Shown here: piece by piece, positions 1 to 12,700 of the stretch
How the letters are laid out: every line of letters starts with the position of its first letter
Numbering within the stretch: the first letter of the stretch is position 1
Source of the DNA: Hydractinia symbiolongicarpus
Lineage: Eukaryota > Cnidaria > Hydrozoa > Anthoathecata > Hydractiniidae
Assembly (NCBI RefSeq): GCF_029227915.1
Contig: NC_079882.1
Span: forward strand, 29,068,001-29,132,000
Direction of reading: 5' to 3'
DNA length: 64,000 bases
Program-made: the position numbers and the translations under genes
The notes under the pieces: generated by a model
What the model was told of the DNA's origin: nothing
The model's input: only the letters and a program-made list of their open reading frames with translations
Databases searched by the model: none

Positions 1-256
1 CCTCAGAATAAGTAGAGCTATGCTGCCTGCAGCCAGGCTAATATCAGTTTCTGACTGTTATCTCTTATTTATCTGCAGCTACAATTCTCTATGTTAAACT
101 GAATATAAACATGAATTTGTATATTTTTAACAATTTCATAATATTTTATTCATTACTATCAGTTTTGCCATTTGCATATCATGCAAAGACAAGAAGACAA
201 GATTTCCACCATTTAACTAGAAATGACGTAATTTATTTTCGTTGTTAATAATCAGG
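1..256 (+). promoter_or_regulatory. Upstream region of BNIP1
   Basis: No coding sequence is visible. A CRE/ATF-like octamer TGACGTAA lies at 224-231, 26 bases before the first candidate ATG. An AG dinucleotide (254-255) sits directly before that ATG, so the mRNA 5' end could also be a splice or spliced-leader acceptor. The promoter role is inferred from position only. Confidence 0.35.
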
Positions 257-2759
257 ATGCCTCTGTGCGTAAATAAGGAATCTGGATCCTTTTATCCATT
301 TGTAATGACGGCAAAAATTAAAATGGCAACCAAAGATGTAGTTGCAAAGGGAAAGGTACCCGTGGAAATAGACATTGAGAATAAGAAACTTTCAAGATTA
401 GAAGTGGAGTTTCAAGAAGTATTGCAAATATTAGAAAATACTTGTGACAGTCATGATGAATTCGATAACACCATTAGCTTGGCAAGAACAAAGATTTCTA
501 ACCTAAAAACCACGTTTTCTGTAAGTTATTATTTTTGAATCGTGTTGATTAAACATTTTCTGCCCGTTGAATAATATGTAGCTAGGTACATGGCTAAATA
601 GTAATAAATTAATTGACCTATTAATACCCTTGCATTGGTAATTGCACAAGAATCACTTGTCAGAATTTAAAAAGCTTTAGCAAATTTGCTTCTAATTATT
701 TTTTGGAGAGGGGAAGAAAAGTTCATTTATTCAGTTAAGCCGCCACTAATCGCAAAATCCTGCAATTCCAGTATTACTCAAAATGATGCCCTATAAGTAG
801 TACACTGTGAAAAATCTATGCAGTGTCTGAAGTAAAATTCTGTTACTTTTCCATTTGCTAGCGAGCTAGTGTAGCTAGCTATAACTGTCCTTTACGGGAT
901 TAACTAAACAAATGCGTGGTTCTAGCAATGATTTAGTAGCTAACTCTGATTGCCACATAACTTTATTGTTCCCTTAAAACAACTTAGCGAAACTGCTGGT
1001 AAACAGGCCAGGCGTTTGCGCAGGGTCAAGCAAATAAGGATTTATCGTCCTAGTGCTATGATTTACGTCTCAATTTCAATGTGATATCTACTGGAATTAT
1101 TTCTAAACTCTATGTTATGATTAAAATGGTTGCAATACTTGGTGGACTGTCTCATAGCTAGTCACTGCTTCAAACATTGCCATGTACCTTTTACTATTGC
1201 TCAAAAACAGATCAATATTAAGAAAACTTAGTAAAGCAAATCAACAAAGAGGATCCATGGAGGAGGGCACAAAATATTCTCCAACTTGTCTAGTTCTTTC
1301 AATAATTTGTTTGTTTTGTATTTAATGAATGATTGCAAAGATAACAATAGATTAAAATATCATACCCCACCGCACTAAAAGTTTCGTGCCCCAGTCGATG
1401 TTTAAGGTTGTTTGCTGTAAAGCTGGTGACATTGGTAATATGGTGGATCCTAGACTTAAGGCCCAGGATATTATGTCAAAGCCATCCAGTGTTGCCACTG
1501 AACAGAGTAAGTTAGCAAGAAGAGTAAAATCACATAATTTAGAGGTTCATGCAATACAGACATGATTACTTTTCTTTCTATTGAATCCGTAACTTGTGGT
1601 TATAACTCTTTCACTTTGTGCACAAGACCAGGGTTTGATTCCCCTTGGTGCTGATTCAGGCCGGTGAATGTTACCATAGCCTTAAATGACCTAAGCTTAT
1701 GAGGAAATTGAGGAGATGGCACACTTTGGGTTGTTGGTTGTTGCTGGGATTGGTCTGGTAGAGTGTGGGCCTTAATTGAGTCTGTGAAGCTTGAAATACT
1801 CTAGGACTCCCCACCTAAACCATGGTCCCTCCTGGAAATAATATACAGGGTATATTTCTTGATATTTGGGAGCCTAGCCATGTAAAAGAAGCACATCTAT
1901 CTATTAAATGTTCTTTGTTTTGTAAGTCTTTTTTGTTTGGACCAACATTTTTGGTTATTTATAGCAGGATGCAAAATTAAATCAAAGAAAGAAAATGGTA
2001 TTGGAAACAGAAAGTCGGGTACTGGCATTCAGGAAAAATCCAAATGTGCAATTACTCCCAGTAAAAAAGAAAATTAACATTATAGTGTGGTCTGGCACAA
2101 CCCTATATAGCCATATTACCTTTTTAGTTAGACTACTGGCAAACCCAATGAAGTTAAGAGATTGAGTTTGATAAAATTAAAAATCGTCATTTTGGATTTG
2201 AGAAGTGTTTTGTAACTTAAAGTTTTCACTTTTGTTTTTATAGAAGTTTGAGGACAGTACTGGCGAGTTTGAAGATGAAGATTGCTATTTCGAAAGTATA
2301 GAGCCTTTAATCAAAACTCATAGAACCATTATAAAATCTTTACAAATTTCGTTTCAAAAGTCTTGTATAAATGGCCAAAAACGAGTGACAAGCATTGAAA
2401 AAGACAGATTGCTTAGCGATGTAAATAGAGGAGAAGAAACCAACCTACGCAAAAGAAAGCTAGATAAAACCGAAATGGCAAATAAATCTGCTGAAATAAC
2501 AAGAAATTTGATAAATATTGCACAAATGATGGACACTCAACTCAAACAGGGTGAAGAAAGTAATTTGGTACTTGAAGGTTCTTCACAAAAGATTAAAGAG
2601 ACACAGGAAGAATTCAAGGGCTTGACTGGCTTTATAAACGTTTCACGTAAACTCCTTAATAAATACAGCAGAAGAGAATTAACAGATACCTTGCTGCTGT
2701 TTTTTGGCCTAATTTTATTCTTTGCTACAGTGTTGTATATTATATCTAAGAGGATTTGA
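257..2759 (+). CDS. BNIP1: BNIP1/SEC20-type ER SNARE (two coding exons)
   Basis: Sec20/BNIP1 is the ER t-SNARE (with syntaxin 18 and USE1) that receives COPI vesicles returning from the Golgi. Coding exons are 257-520 and 2244-2759; donor GTAAGT at 521, acceptor TAG ending 2243, joined in phase 0, giving 259 codons. The C-terminal half carries the family signature: a helical SNARE stretch with NLINIAQMMDTQL, then NKYSRRELTDTLLLFF running into a single hydrophobic tail anchor (about residues 238-256) and a short basic end SKRI. This closely follows the human RRELTDKLLIF tail. The N-terminal region (IDIENKKLSRLEVEFQEVLQ) matches the family's first helix. Start is uncertain: ATGs at 257, 305 and 323 are in frame, and 323 would give 237 residues, nearer the usual ~228. 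The intron carries a SINE. Confidence 0.93.
1588..1907 (+). repeat. tRNA-derived SINE, copy 1 (in BNIP1 intron)
   Basis: A head resembling a tRNA promoter (A-box-like GTGGTTATAAC, B-box-like GGTTTGATTCC) is followed by a body shared with 38341-38694 (minus), 39820-40087 (minus) and the short piece at 25824-25880. Shared body blocks include GGAGATGGCACACTTTGGG, TACTCTAGGACTC, CCCTCCTGGAAATAAT and AGCCTAGCCATG. The 3' end carries a short CTAT repeat, as in the 38 kb copy. Confidence 0.75.
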
Positions 2760-2973
2760 GAATATTTTGCAATAATTTATAATAATCCTTAATGCAGGAA
2801 ATTAGCACGATTAGGGACGCACGTATGTAACACGAAGAAAATTATTAGGAGTTAAAAAAAAACAACAAGCAAAATGTGCATAAAATGAATGTGCATTACT
2901 AAAGGTTTAAAAAGTGCATTAAGTAAACACGAAGTTGTGATTACGAAAGAAAAAATTATATTTTTGGCGAAAT

Positions 2974-2979
2974 AATAAA
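2974..2979 (+). terminator. Candidate poly(A) signal of BNIP1
   Basis: AATAAA, 215 bases after the stop codon, in AT-rich DNA with T-rich sequence following. It is the first canonical hexamer in the expected range. Confidence 0.4.
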
Positions 2980-3948
2980 CTTATTTTATTTTATCGCATA
3001 GGTCATTAGGGGAAATAAGATTTGTTAAAGATACCGTTTCAGAAATATGCAGACGCATGAAAGCCATTTTTGATAACCTCCCATCTATTCTTTTAGAAAG
3101 GTTGTTCTTCAAAATCGCAGATACAGATTAATTGTTTTAAGACAATTGAGAAACATCAGTATGTCTAGTAACGTTAACAAGTTTGTCTCTCTAAGGACAA
3201 CCTCAACCAGAGGGCTATTTTCCTCTTCTCCCCGTCCTGATATAAAAAAAGAGATGGAGAGCCCTGGTATCGAGGTTGGTAACTGAATCTTTCTCTTTGA
3301 ACCACTAAGCTTCTAAGTTTTCTGAGTAATTGTATCAATGTATTTGCTCAGCTTAAGGATATGCAACTCAAGCCTACTTCCGACCTTTCACTAATTATGT
3401 GAATTGTTTTGATGATAAACTACCGTTTTTTCCTTCTGACGATCACTAGTTACATAACCCGCTAGAGGTACGCTATGCTCATGTTCGCCTGTCGCACAAG
3501 CCGGCAGATGGCTGCGGTCGGCAGATGGCTCCAAATGAGTAAACAACATCACATTTAAAGTGTACCTGATTGGAGACTTAATTTTTATATTTGTTTAACA
3601 AATGAACTGTGTTTAAAGTACAGCGCGTCTCAATAGATAAAATATGTTCGAATTTTTTTTTAACCTTAGGATAATAATGTCTAGGATAATGCTTAGGATA
3701 ATGATGCCTTATGACTCAAGAATTTCCAAATCTCTTTCTCAGTTCCGTGAAGAGTCGCCATTAAAATACACAACGCTGTACGGCTGCTCAACTGATATTA
3801 ATCGTGACTTTTTTCAATCCAGGTGGTAATCTCCTACACAGAGAATCTTTTCTGTTCGTTTTGCGAGTTTGTTTTTTACAAATAAATAGAAAAAGCATAA
3901 AATTATTTTCCCAATAAATGATATCTAACACTTTTTGTTCTGATAATA

Positions 3949-4203
3949 CAGTAGTCAACCTCGTTCCCATGTTGTACAGAAGTCTCTCTAATTAACAGAC
4001 ACTCCATAAGTTGGACATCTCTGATTAACAAACATATTTCATTACGACGACCGAATTCTAGTCAAAGTCTGAAACTTTCCAAAAAGCAGACGAGCAGATG
4101 GAATTAGCGGACACTCCAACTAACGAACCCATTTTGTACACGAAATGCGTATATTTGAACGTTGTTCCTTGTAATTAGCGGACACTTGGAGAGATTAAAA
4201 CTG
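3949..4203. mobile_element. Possible pogo/Tigger-like MITE remnant
   Basis: It begins CAGTAGTCAACCTCGTT after TA and ends in CTG. It contains several degenerate copies, in both directions, of the motif CTCTAATTAGCGGACACTC (for example TCTCTAATTAACAGACACTCC at 3984, GAATTAGCGGACACTCC at 4100 and GTAATTAGCGGACACTTGG at 4171). This pattern is familiar from pogo-group termini. The ends are not a clean inverted repeat, so the boundaries are approximate. Confidence 0.35.
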
Positions 4204-6550
4204 TTTTCAGTATAAAAATAGCAAACGAAAAAACTTTGTTTACTAGGATTTTTATTGTCATGGTATTTTAAAAATTTAGAAATAGTGCAACTTCACCTCT
4301 TTTTAAGTTTTTTTTGCAGGTTTTTTACCAACAATTTAATGGCTTTTGTTGTTGAGCCATTAAAACGATACTGAATCAGGATTTCAAGTCCATATCATCC
4401 ATGGCTCACTCTGTTATTGGTCAGCTATTTTTGTCTGAAACGTTTTCACAACTTTAAAAAACCTCGATTATTTTCTAATTCGCTTTGCTCAACCGAAAAT
4501 AACCTTATTTATTTTCTAAAACCGGTAACGCTGTATTTAGTAGTATAGTCGTTTTAGTTAAGTTCTGATGGTTAATCGACTTGTGAGAAGGGTGGGAGTT
4601 GTTGCACGTGTTATAACGTTAAGACTGGAACTAGTGTGCCGTGTAACGACACACTAATATTTCGTAACGAAAAAAAATACGAAAAAGACAGAAATATACA
4701 CGAAAAGTAACTCCAAAAATATCAACTTTCTTAGAAGGCAGACACCTTTATTTAACGGTAATTAAAGAGACTATTGTATCGTTTTTTTGCAGCAGCATGT
4801 CGGTTACGAATATTATCTAAATGCCTTCTTTGGTGTCCAACGACATATCTTGGCAAGAAATGTAGCGGAATGGTTGCAATTTTTTCTCGTATCAACGTTG
4901 AGAAACTTTATTTCGCATACTTTATTTTCGGCTCGTTTGCAACTTTTTTTTAAAATTAATATAAAATTCACTTTATACAGACAGTATAAAGAAAACAAGA
5001 ACTATTCGAGCTTGCTAATTCGAAATCTTTAATTCCGCAATTAAACTTGTGTTATTTCGACGCCGCAAACAATTTTTCTTATAGGATATTTCTTCTCTGT
5101 ACCAAATGTCAGATTCGTGCGATTTCTATCTGCGCTGGATTTTTTTTAGGCAATTTTTTTCTACAATGTACGTAAAAAACTATCGCGAAAATCAAAAATC
5201 ACTTCATTTGCAAGGGAAGATCTCTCTTGAACAGCAATAATTTTCTTATATTATTAGTAATCGAATGCGTTCATTACTGTTCGAGGAATCAGGATATCCG
5301 AGAAATGTTTGTAGCACCAAAAAAGAATGAAAACACCAAATGTTATTGTAGTTGATGATTAGAGAAGAAATAAATCACTAACTTTGAAATTTCCCCGTTT
5401 TTTTTTGAGGGTGAAAAAACTTTGGTGTCTTGAAAAATATCCATGACTTCGTGTTTTGTTAATTTATAATTTCCAAAGGCAAATTTTCGCTTAGATGATC
5501 AAAAAACGCAAAAAATTCTGCCCTTAGTGCGAATTAATTAATCCGGTGAAACGTGCCTGATAATTTTTGCAGGACGCAAAAAAAATTAATTTGCTTAAGT
5601 TTCTACAAAAACGTAAAGTGTTAGTTATTTTCCCCAAAATACTGCTAAAAATATCCTGGAAATTCGCATTAACTAATTAAATTCCGCACCTATCTTAAAA
5701 TTTTTTCCGGTGAGGCTGGAGCCCAAAGTTTCTTCCACACACACTTTCTTTCCCTACAGTACTAATTCACAATCTTATCTTCCTCAAAAAATAAAACTTG
5801 TGTTAATTTGATATTTGAAACAAAACTACACCATCAGTTAATTTTTCACTTATAAATGTTGAACGAAGAACGGAAAAGTTTGTTCAAGGGAAATCTTGCC
5901 ATCCGTGAAAGTTTATTTCGAGTAAATGTGGAAATTTCGCGAGTTGACTGAACCGCTTTAGTAGCACACGCTATAAAAACGGGGAGAAAAGGATGTTATT
6001 TTGATGAAAAACAACATTAACTATTATTTGTTTCTCTATTAATCTTAAAGATCAACTTTTATATATATATATAGCAATATCACGAAATATAACAATCGAA
6101 CGATCTGTAGACATTGTGCATTTCTCACCCGCTAAAACACTAAAAACTCGAAGATACGAATAAATGAGTCCACGAGAGGCCCAGGAATATAAAAAAACAT
6201 CACAAAATGTAACATGAATATAAAAAAGAAAGTCGATTATTTCGAGTTTACGCAGCTGAATAATTCAAAAAAAGTAGCTAAATCAGTAAAAAGATGTTAA
6301 AGAATACCCCGATAACCAGTAAATATAACACGATGACGTTATAACAGAATTGAAAAACATAGAATTACACAAGCACTGCATCATGATCACCAACGAATAA
6401 TTTAAATGCGTTTACTAAACAGAGATTTCCTTTTCCTTCAGTAGTTGGTTTTATTTCGTAAAAATTCGACCCAGTCTACAAGAGTGTTAATATAGGTCAA
6501 AAACTGCGGAGCATAAAAGCACTATGAATGTACTAAATAATTTTACTTAC

Positions 6551-6588
6551 CACTGGTCCACCGTGTTACTCCAAGGTTGCCAGGAGTT
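6551..6588 (-). other. Possible extra 3' exon of the MASK gene
   Basis: On the minus strand an AG acceptor, 38 bases and a GTAAGT donor encode NSWQPWSNTVDQ plus two bases. In phase 0 it joins a cryptic donor (GTATTA at 6726) inside the last exon, right after HQAPQLV. The Trp/Asn-rich end resembles the vertebrate ANKHD1 C terminus (AWNPMIKVIQ then WPGTW). The exon carrying the final stop would lie below 6540 and could not be fixed. Confidence 0.45.
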
Positions 6589-6711
6589 CTAAATGGAAGA
6601 TTTATTAGCAGTCCAGTACCCAGAAGAAAAAAAGGAATAAAAGCGAGCACGTGTACGCAAAACACAAAATCAGTACTACTACAATACTAACTGCAAATGT
6701 AAATATATATA

Positions 6712-9700
6712 TCATAATGTTAATACCACAAGTTGAGGTGCTTGATGAAACGGTATACCACCATGTAGTCCGGGAGGAAGACGCGTGTCCTGTTGCGATA
6801 TGTTTCTGTTTAAATTTGGATCCATTGACGGCGGCGGTGGCGCAGAATTCCACATATGTGGGGCTGGGGGATGTTTTAACAAATGAGGCTGGTGATTTCT
6901 GTAATGTTCATTCAGATCTTGAGGAGCAAGACCGTTTTTTTCGGGGCGAAGGCGATTCATGCTATTAAGAAGTTTCACGCGCGGTTCCTAAATTTACCAC
7001 AAAAGCATAAGGAGTAAATCAAGAGTACGTTGATGAAAAACGTTCACAGCAGCAATGTTTAATCTTTCTTGTAACATTAGGTTTTAATGCAGGTACAACA
7101 ACTATGCCAATTTTTCGCGAAGTTCCACTCTTTACTTCCAAATAGATACGTTTAGGAGAGAAGACACTCAAAAATGTTGTTTTGTTACGATTGAGCCTCG
7201 TTTTAGCGAATCTTAAAGTGAGTAATTTAGTTCGTTGTGGAGGAGGAATTCGTTAACTTAACTTTTTAAGAATAGACTTAATATTTCTCACAAAGGGACA
7301 CAGATGTGAATGTTCTTGAATTCGAATTTATATCGCAAATTCATTTAAATTTTTGAAATACAAATATAGGTTATAAAGTCAAAAATACTAAACTATTCAT
7401 TATTTCATAGTAAAGTTTGCCGAAGAGTCAAATATTTTTGCTCGGTATAACGAGGAATACATCGAAATCTCCGGGTTCGTTGATCGTAGGCCGGACATTT
7501 TTGTCCCATATACCTACGAATTCATTAAAAACTTGTTCGCTAAAACAAGGATCAACTGTATTTCAATATCTTGAAAGCCTGTAATCCGCAAAAGTTGACT
7601 TCTGCAAAATCGCTTAAAACTGTCCATCTGAGATAGTCCCCCTGGCTAGATGTTAAAGCAAAAGTTGAGTATTACCAAGGTCGACAGGACAAAGTTGATA
7701 AAACATACCTTCGGTAGTCCGATGTCAGCGTAGTCTTGTTCTGTCATCAACATCAAAGCGTCCAGATCGATTTCATTTTTCTGCAAAATAACGAAATACA
7801 AAAATAAATTTCGACACGGGTAATGTACCAAAAACAATATTTTAGGTTACTGAATTACGTGAATCTCATATACATTTTGAATTGATCGAACACACCTGAA
7901 ACAAATTCAAATGATTTGAAAGTGACAGCCTCTCGAGTAGACTTTTCAATGTTTCATCTGGACCAACGCCGAATTGGTCGTTATCTATATCTCCGTTAAT
8001 TCGATTTGGATGTTGTTGTACATCGTTCGGCTGTTCATTTACCCAACCCAACGCTGAATGGTCTGACGATATCCAAGTGGCTGATTTTTGAATGTTGTAA
8101 TCGAAATGCCACAGATTTTGTGCAGAACGTTCTGAACCTGTTAAAAATAAAAAAACAAAAAATATGTCGAAAGTTTTTATTCTTAGTTTTAGTTGAGATG
8201 TCTACGTATATATCAGAATTCCGTACACTCAAAATAAAAAAATGACCGCATTTTTTGAGAAAAGATTAATTACCGACCTTGAAGTAATGGCGTCAGACCG
8301 GGTAGATTAGATGTTCGTGTCGGCATCGGTCTTTTCAGCCCCCTTTCGCTGCCTATAGGATTCAGATGCGGTCTTTCTTCTGGAGTAGGCGAAACCGAGT
8401 GGTTAGATGTTGGTGATAATGAAGGAGTTCGCGAGTGGCCTTTGAATGAAGAATCTTGCGAAGAGTTTTGTGACATAGTGCGCGGCATGTGGCGGTCTGG
8501 TGGAATGCCTGACGACACGTTTGAAGGTGAAGTGGCTAGTGTTGTAACCACCACATCGCCAGCTACTGATGTAGTATCCTTCGCACCATTCCGATCGTTC
8601 CATATCATCGGACTTCGTTGAGTAGCAACTTGTGACAGAAGATTTGTCAAAGTCGTATGCAGAGAAGCTGTTATAGATTCGGAAACATTAGTCGAAGACA
8701 CGGTGTTTTGTTGGTTTAAGTAGCGAGCAGGACGATTGCTACCTATCGGCATTGGGAGTGACTTCGATGGAGTGGTGCTACCGCTAGCATTTGCAACAAA
8801 CAGTTTTCTTGCTGCGGGTGATTTTGGTCCAGATATTCGAGAAACTGAGGTCGTCACGGTAGATATAACGGTAGCCGAGACATGTGTGAGATTGTCAGGA
8901 GTCATTCTATTTAATGGTGACTCAGTCAAAGATTGCGATTTACTTTTCACATTCCAGCCGGAAGTCGATTTAGACTGACCATTAGCCACGTTGTTAAGGT
9001 TGTTGCTTGTAGAGATTGCTTCTGCATGCACCGAACTGCTGGATTCTATCTTGCATGTCACAAAATCATGATCAGTTTCTTGGTGTTGAGATACAGCAGC
9101 AGGAGCGGACATTTGTCTTTGGGCCAGGGAGGTTCGCGACTGTTGTTTAGGATTGTTTAATGACTTCGAAAGACCTGCTGGAGAATTGCCAATCGGGTTT
9201 GGTACTTCAAGTTTCACCGATGGCCGCCCATTGACATTCGGCGGTAGTATTTCAGTCACGTCTCTTTCTGGATTGTCGATAAGTGATTGGACTAGTTGGG
9301 CAGCCTGGCGAGTTGCATGCTGTGAACCTCTGCAAAGTAAAACATTCAAACCACGTAAAACATGTGTTACGTAATTTTAAATAGAAACAAAAAAACAACA
9401 AAAAACATGAATGATGCCAACTAAACTAATCAGACAGTAACATTGAAATGACAGTGACAGTAAAATTCAAGCGTAAAATGAAAAATGTTTCTTTGTACAA
9501 ACAGAACGCCATACTTAATCGTAACCATGCAGTCGCCATTTGCTTTTTTACGGTTTGTATCGATGTCAATATGAGCAGATGTGTGTTCCCGAATAGCATT
9601 CACGTTGCATCCTCCACGACCAATGACTCGACTGATTAACGATGCTGGTATCAATATCTTCTTTACTCTTGACTGAGGCGCACTAAAAAACACAGGAGAT

Positions 9701-12700
9701 ATTTTACAGTAGAAAGAAAAATGTAACTATATTCATGGTATGGTCAACAAGTTGCTTTCTTGGCCGAAGTGCTCAACGCTTAGTATCTAAAATCGATATT
9801 TTCGCAGGTTTGGAAATTACGACAAGTTAACTTCCAAACGTTTGCAGATTGACAACTCTGTTAGCAACCAATAAAAATTCAGAAAACGCTACCATTTTTG
9901 ATAGAATGGAAATTAAACATATTGAGTTCCGGCGTTTAAACGCAGTGAGCTGTGACTTTGAACTCTTAAAATTTCATTAAAACATAAATAACAGTACGAA
10001 AACAATACTATGAAAACACTGTACTTTCTAGTCACTTCCTTCCATCCATCTTCGGCGCGTCGGCTTTTCTTAGGACTCATCAAATGGTTGACGACGTTGT
10101 TTTGAATAACACTACTCGTTGTCAAGGAAACCACAGCGCACTGTGCGACTGCTGTTACCATAGTAGCAGCTACTTCAGCGTCTATTTTTAAATTCATGTT
10201 CGTTTTTTTTGCATTTGTCATAATAGATGAGGCTACAGCTTTTGTAATTTCAGCAGCCGTGGAAGCACTTACAGTATCTAAGGGACTACAAAGAAAAACA
10301 AAAAATATTTAAAAATTTACTGAAGTCGAGATCATGGAAAGACGAATGTAAATGAGGTGATATATCTTACCTGATTGATGAAACCACTTGAGCTGCAGTT
10401 GTAATGACGATATTAGTTAAGCTATCCATAGTGTGATTAAGATGTCGTTCCTTCTTTTCCTCTTCTTGACTGTTCTTCTCCAAACTTGCATTCCGACTCT
10501 TTAAGCGACTTTTCTTTTCTTTTTTCTTCAACTGTTTCTGGGATTTTAATTTTAATTCAGCCGTTGAAAGATCGGGTCGCTCATCTACACAAGAAGAATT
10601 ACCTTCTTTATCTTTACTTCACAGGAGTGCATAAGTGAAAAAACAAAGGAGGGAAAATCCGTACCGTTCATAATAATGGGAGCTGCTTCATCACCAAAGG
10701 AGAAGTTTACACGGTTAAATGCGGCTTCGTCTTCATCTTCTTCTTTTTCGTCTGCTTCTTCGTGGTCCATTTCGCCGATGCATTGCTTCCCATTTGTTTT
10801 CTTCTTCTTTTTTTGTTTCTTTTTATCGCGTTTCTTCTGTGCAGCAGCTTTGCGTTTTTCTTCTTTTTTCTTTTCGTAGTCCAGTTCTTCGAGTAAAATA
10901 GACGCGTTCTTGTTAGCTTCTGCTTCTTGTCGCTTTTTAGCAGCGATAATAATATGCATACACTCCTCCAGTTTCTTTAACAGGTCCTGACAAAAAAGCA
11001 GTTAATTAAATGCAGAGCAAAAAAACTTTTCCCATTAAACAAAATAACCACATCTGTGTTATATAACAGTAAAAAAATATGCGCAAGAATTACCTTGTCT
11101 GATACAGTCTGCATAAACCGCTTACAATCCGAGTCGGGTGGGAACTGGGATACATGCTTTACCAGCCACTTGACAACTTTTACATTTCCCTTTCGGAAAG
11201 CAGCCATTAAACATGATACGCCTCGATTATCTGTTGCGTTCACGTCTGCATAATCTCTTGCTAAAAGCTGACATACATCCAAGTGTCCCCCTGAAACATG
11301 AATAAAATATAATACATATATGAACAGTAATCTCACCGTCTATGTTATAAGCAGGGGAATTTCTCTTTGATCTGGAGACACGGCTTGTCCTACGAAGTGA
11401 ATTACCGTTACAGGCCAGCCAAAGCGGTGTGCAACCCTTCTTGTTCCTGACATCAATAGTAGCTCCAACCAACACGAGTAGCTCGACAAATTTGTAGTGC
11501 CCTTTATCTGCAGCAATGGTCAATGCTGTGTCTCTTGAAGAGGGAACAGGCTGAGCAACGACGTCAGCACCACGATCTATCAGTACACGACCGACTTCGA
11601 CATATCCACCAGATGCAGCTTCCATGAGAGGAGTCAACCCAGTCTAAGGTTAGGCAAAAAACACGACGCCGGTTTTTAATATAAAAAAATAGTCGCATTG
11701 CTATGTCACAGTGACACTAATTAACAAATATCAATAAATAAATAAAAGAAAACCTTTGCTCTATGTTCTACATTTGCACATCTATCGAGAAGTAAACCAA
11801 CCACTTCTGTACGACCTTGAAAGCAAGCTAAAGTGAGAGCCGTATTCCTGTTTGTTTCAATCTAAAACACAAAAACATAGAACATTTACGCATGTGAAAA
11901 TTCGCGAGCATGAAAACTAACAGTTGACGACGAGTAAATACATACTTGCGCGTTGACATCACTACCTCTGTCGAGTAATAACTTTACGGCTGCTACGTGA
12001 CCGTTCATAGCCGCCAACATGAGTGGAGATATACCAAGCTTGCTACCCGTCCTAAATGTAGATGTAAATCAATAATGGTACGTTTACTTATCAAGGATAA
12101 ATAAGAGGAAGCAGTACATACCTTGAATTTATTTCAGCACCGTGATTTAACAGAACTTTGATGATTCCAACATAGCCTCCGGAAGCCGCCAGGCTTAGAG
12201 GAGTGTAGTCGGAAACGTTGCGATGTTCGTAATTTGCGTTCGACATCAAAAGCAACTCAACAACTTCTTGACGTCCACTGGAGCACGCCAAAGAAAGAGC
12301 TGTGTCTTTAGTTCGATCGGACTGAGCTTCGATATCTGCGCCATAATCAAGAAGAATGTGGCAGGTACTCGTGTGACCAGCCGTAGCTGCTAAGATAAGT
12401 GGCGTGCAACCTGGAATAAAATTAAAATGACAGTTTACATCGCAGTCTCGTTGGTGAGTTCCTCTCGCACGGGAACTTTCACTAACCTTTTTTGTCACGA
12501 TGTTCAATGTTTGATCCCCTGGCCAGCAGGAGTTTTACTAAGTCATCGTGACCACCAGCGCAAGCAATTGTGAGAGCAGTGTCGTGGTTACTTTCTGTGG
12601 CTTGATCGATATCAACGACAGCTGGTAAAGGTGTGGATACAGGAGACTGGGAGGGAGCAGAAAGGGTTGCTTCCATTAGCGGAGGCGGACTACATTCGCC

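Larger units (their letters stand above)
2760..6550. other. Intergenic DNA between BNIP1 and the MASK gene 3' end
   Basis: The two genes converge here. Reading both strands I see BNIP1 3' UTR, a degraded pogo-like element (3949-4203), a short TA run near 6060-6073, and otherwise unremarkable AT-rich sequence. The open frames of 60-80 codons (for example 4787-5032) have low-complexity translations, no splice-consistent partners and no recognisable domain. Confidence 0.5.

Noticed and set aside
4787-5032. 81-codon + frame after a pyrimidine-rich acceptor-like site
   Set aside because: Low-complexity hydrophobic/Lys-rich translation without relatives I recognise; no matching exons nearby.
8736-9374. 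Plus-strand open frames opposite MASK exon 23
   Set aside because: They are antisense shadows of a confirmed coding exon.
10676-10901. Plus-strand Ser/Phe-rich frames
   Set aside because: Shadows of the Lys/Glu-rich MASK exon 19 on the other strand.
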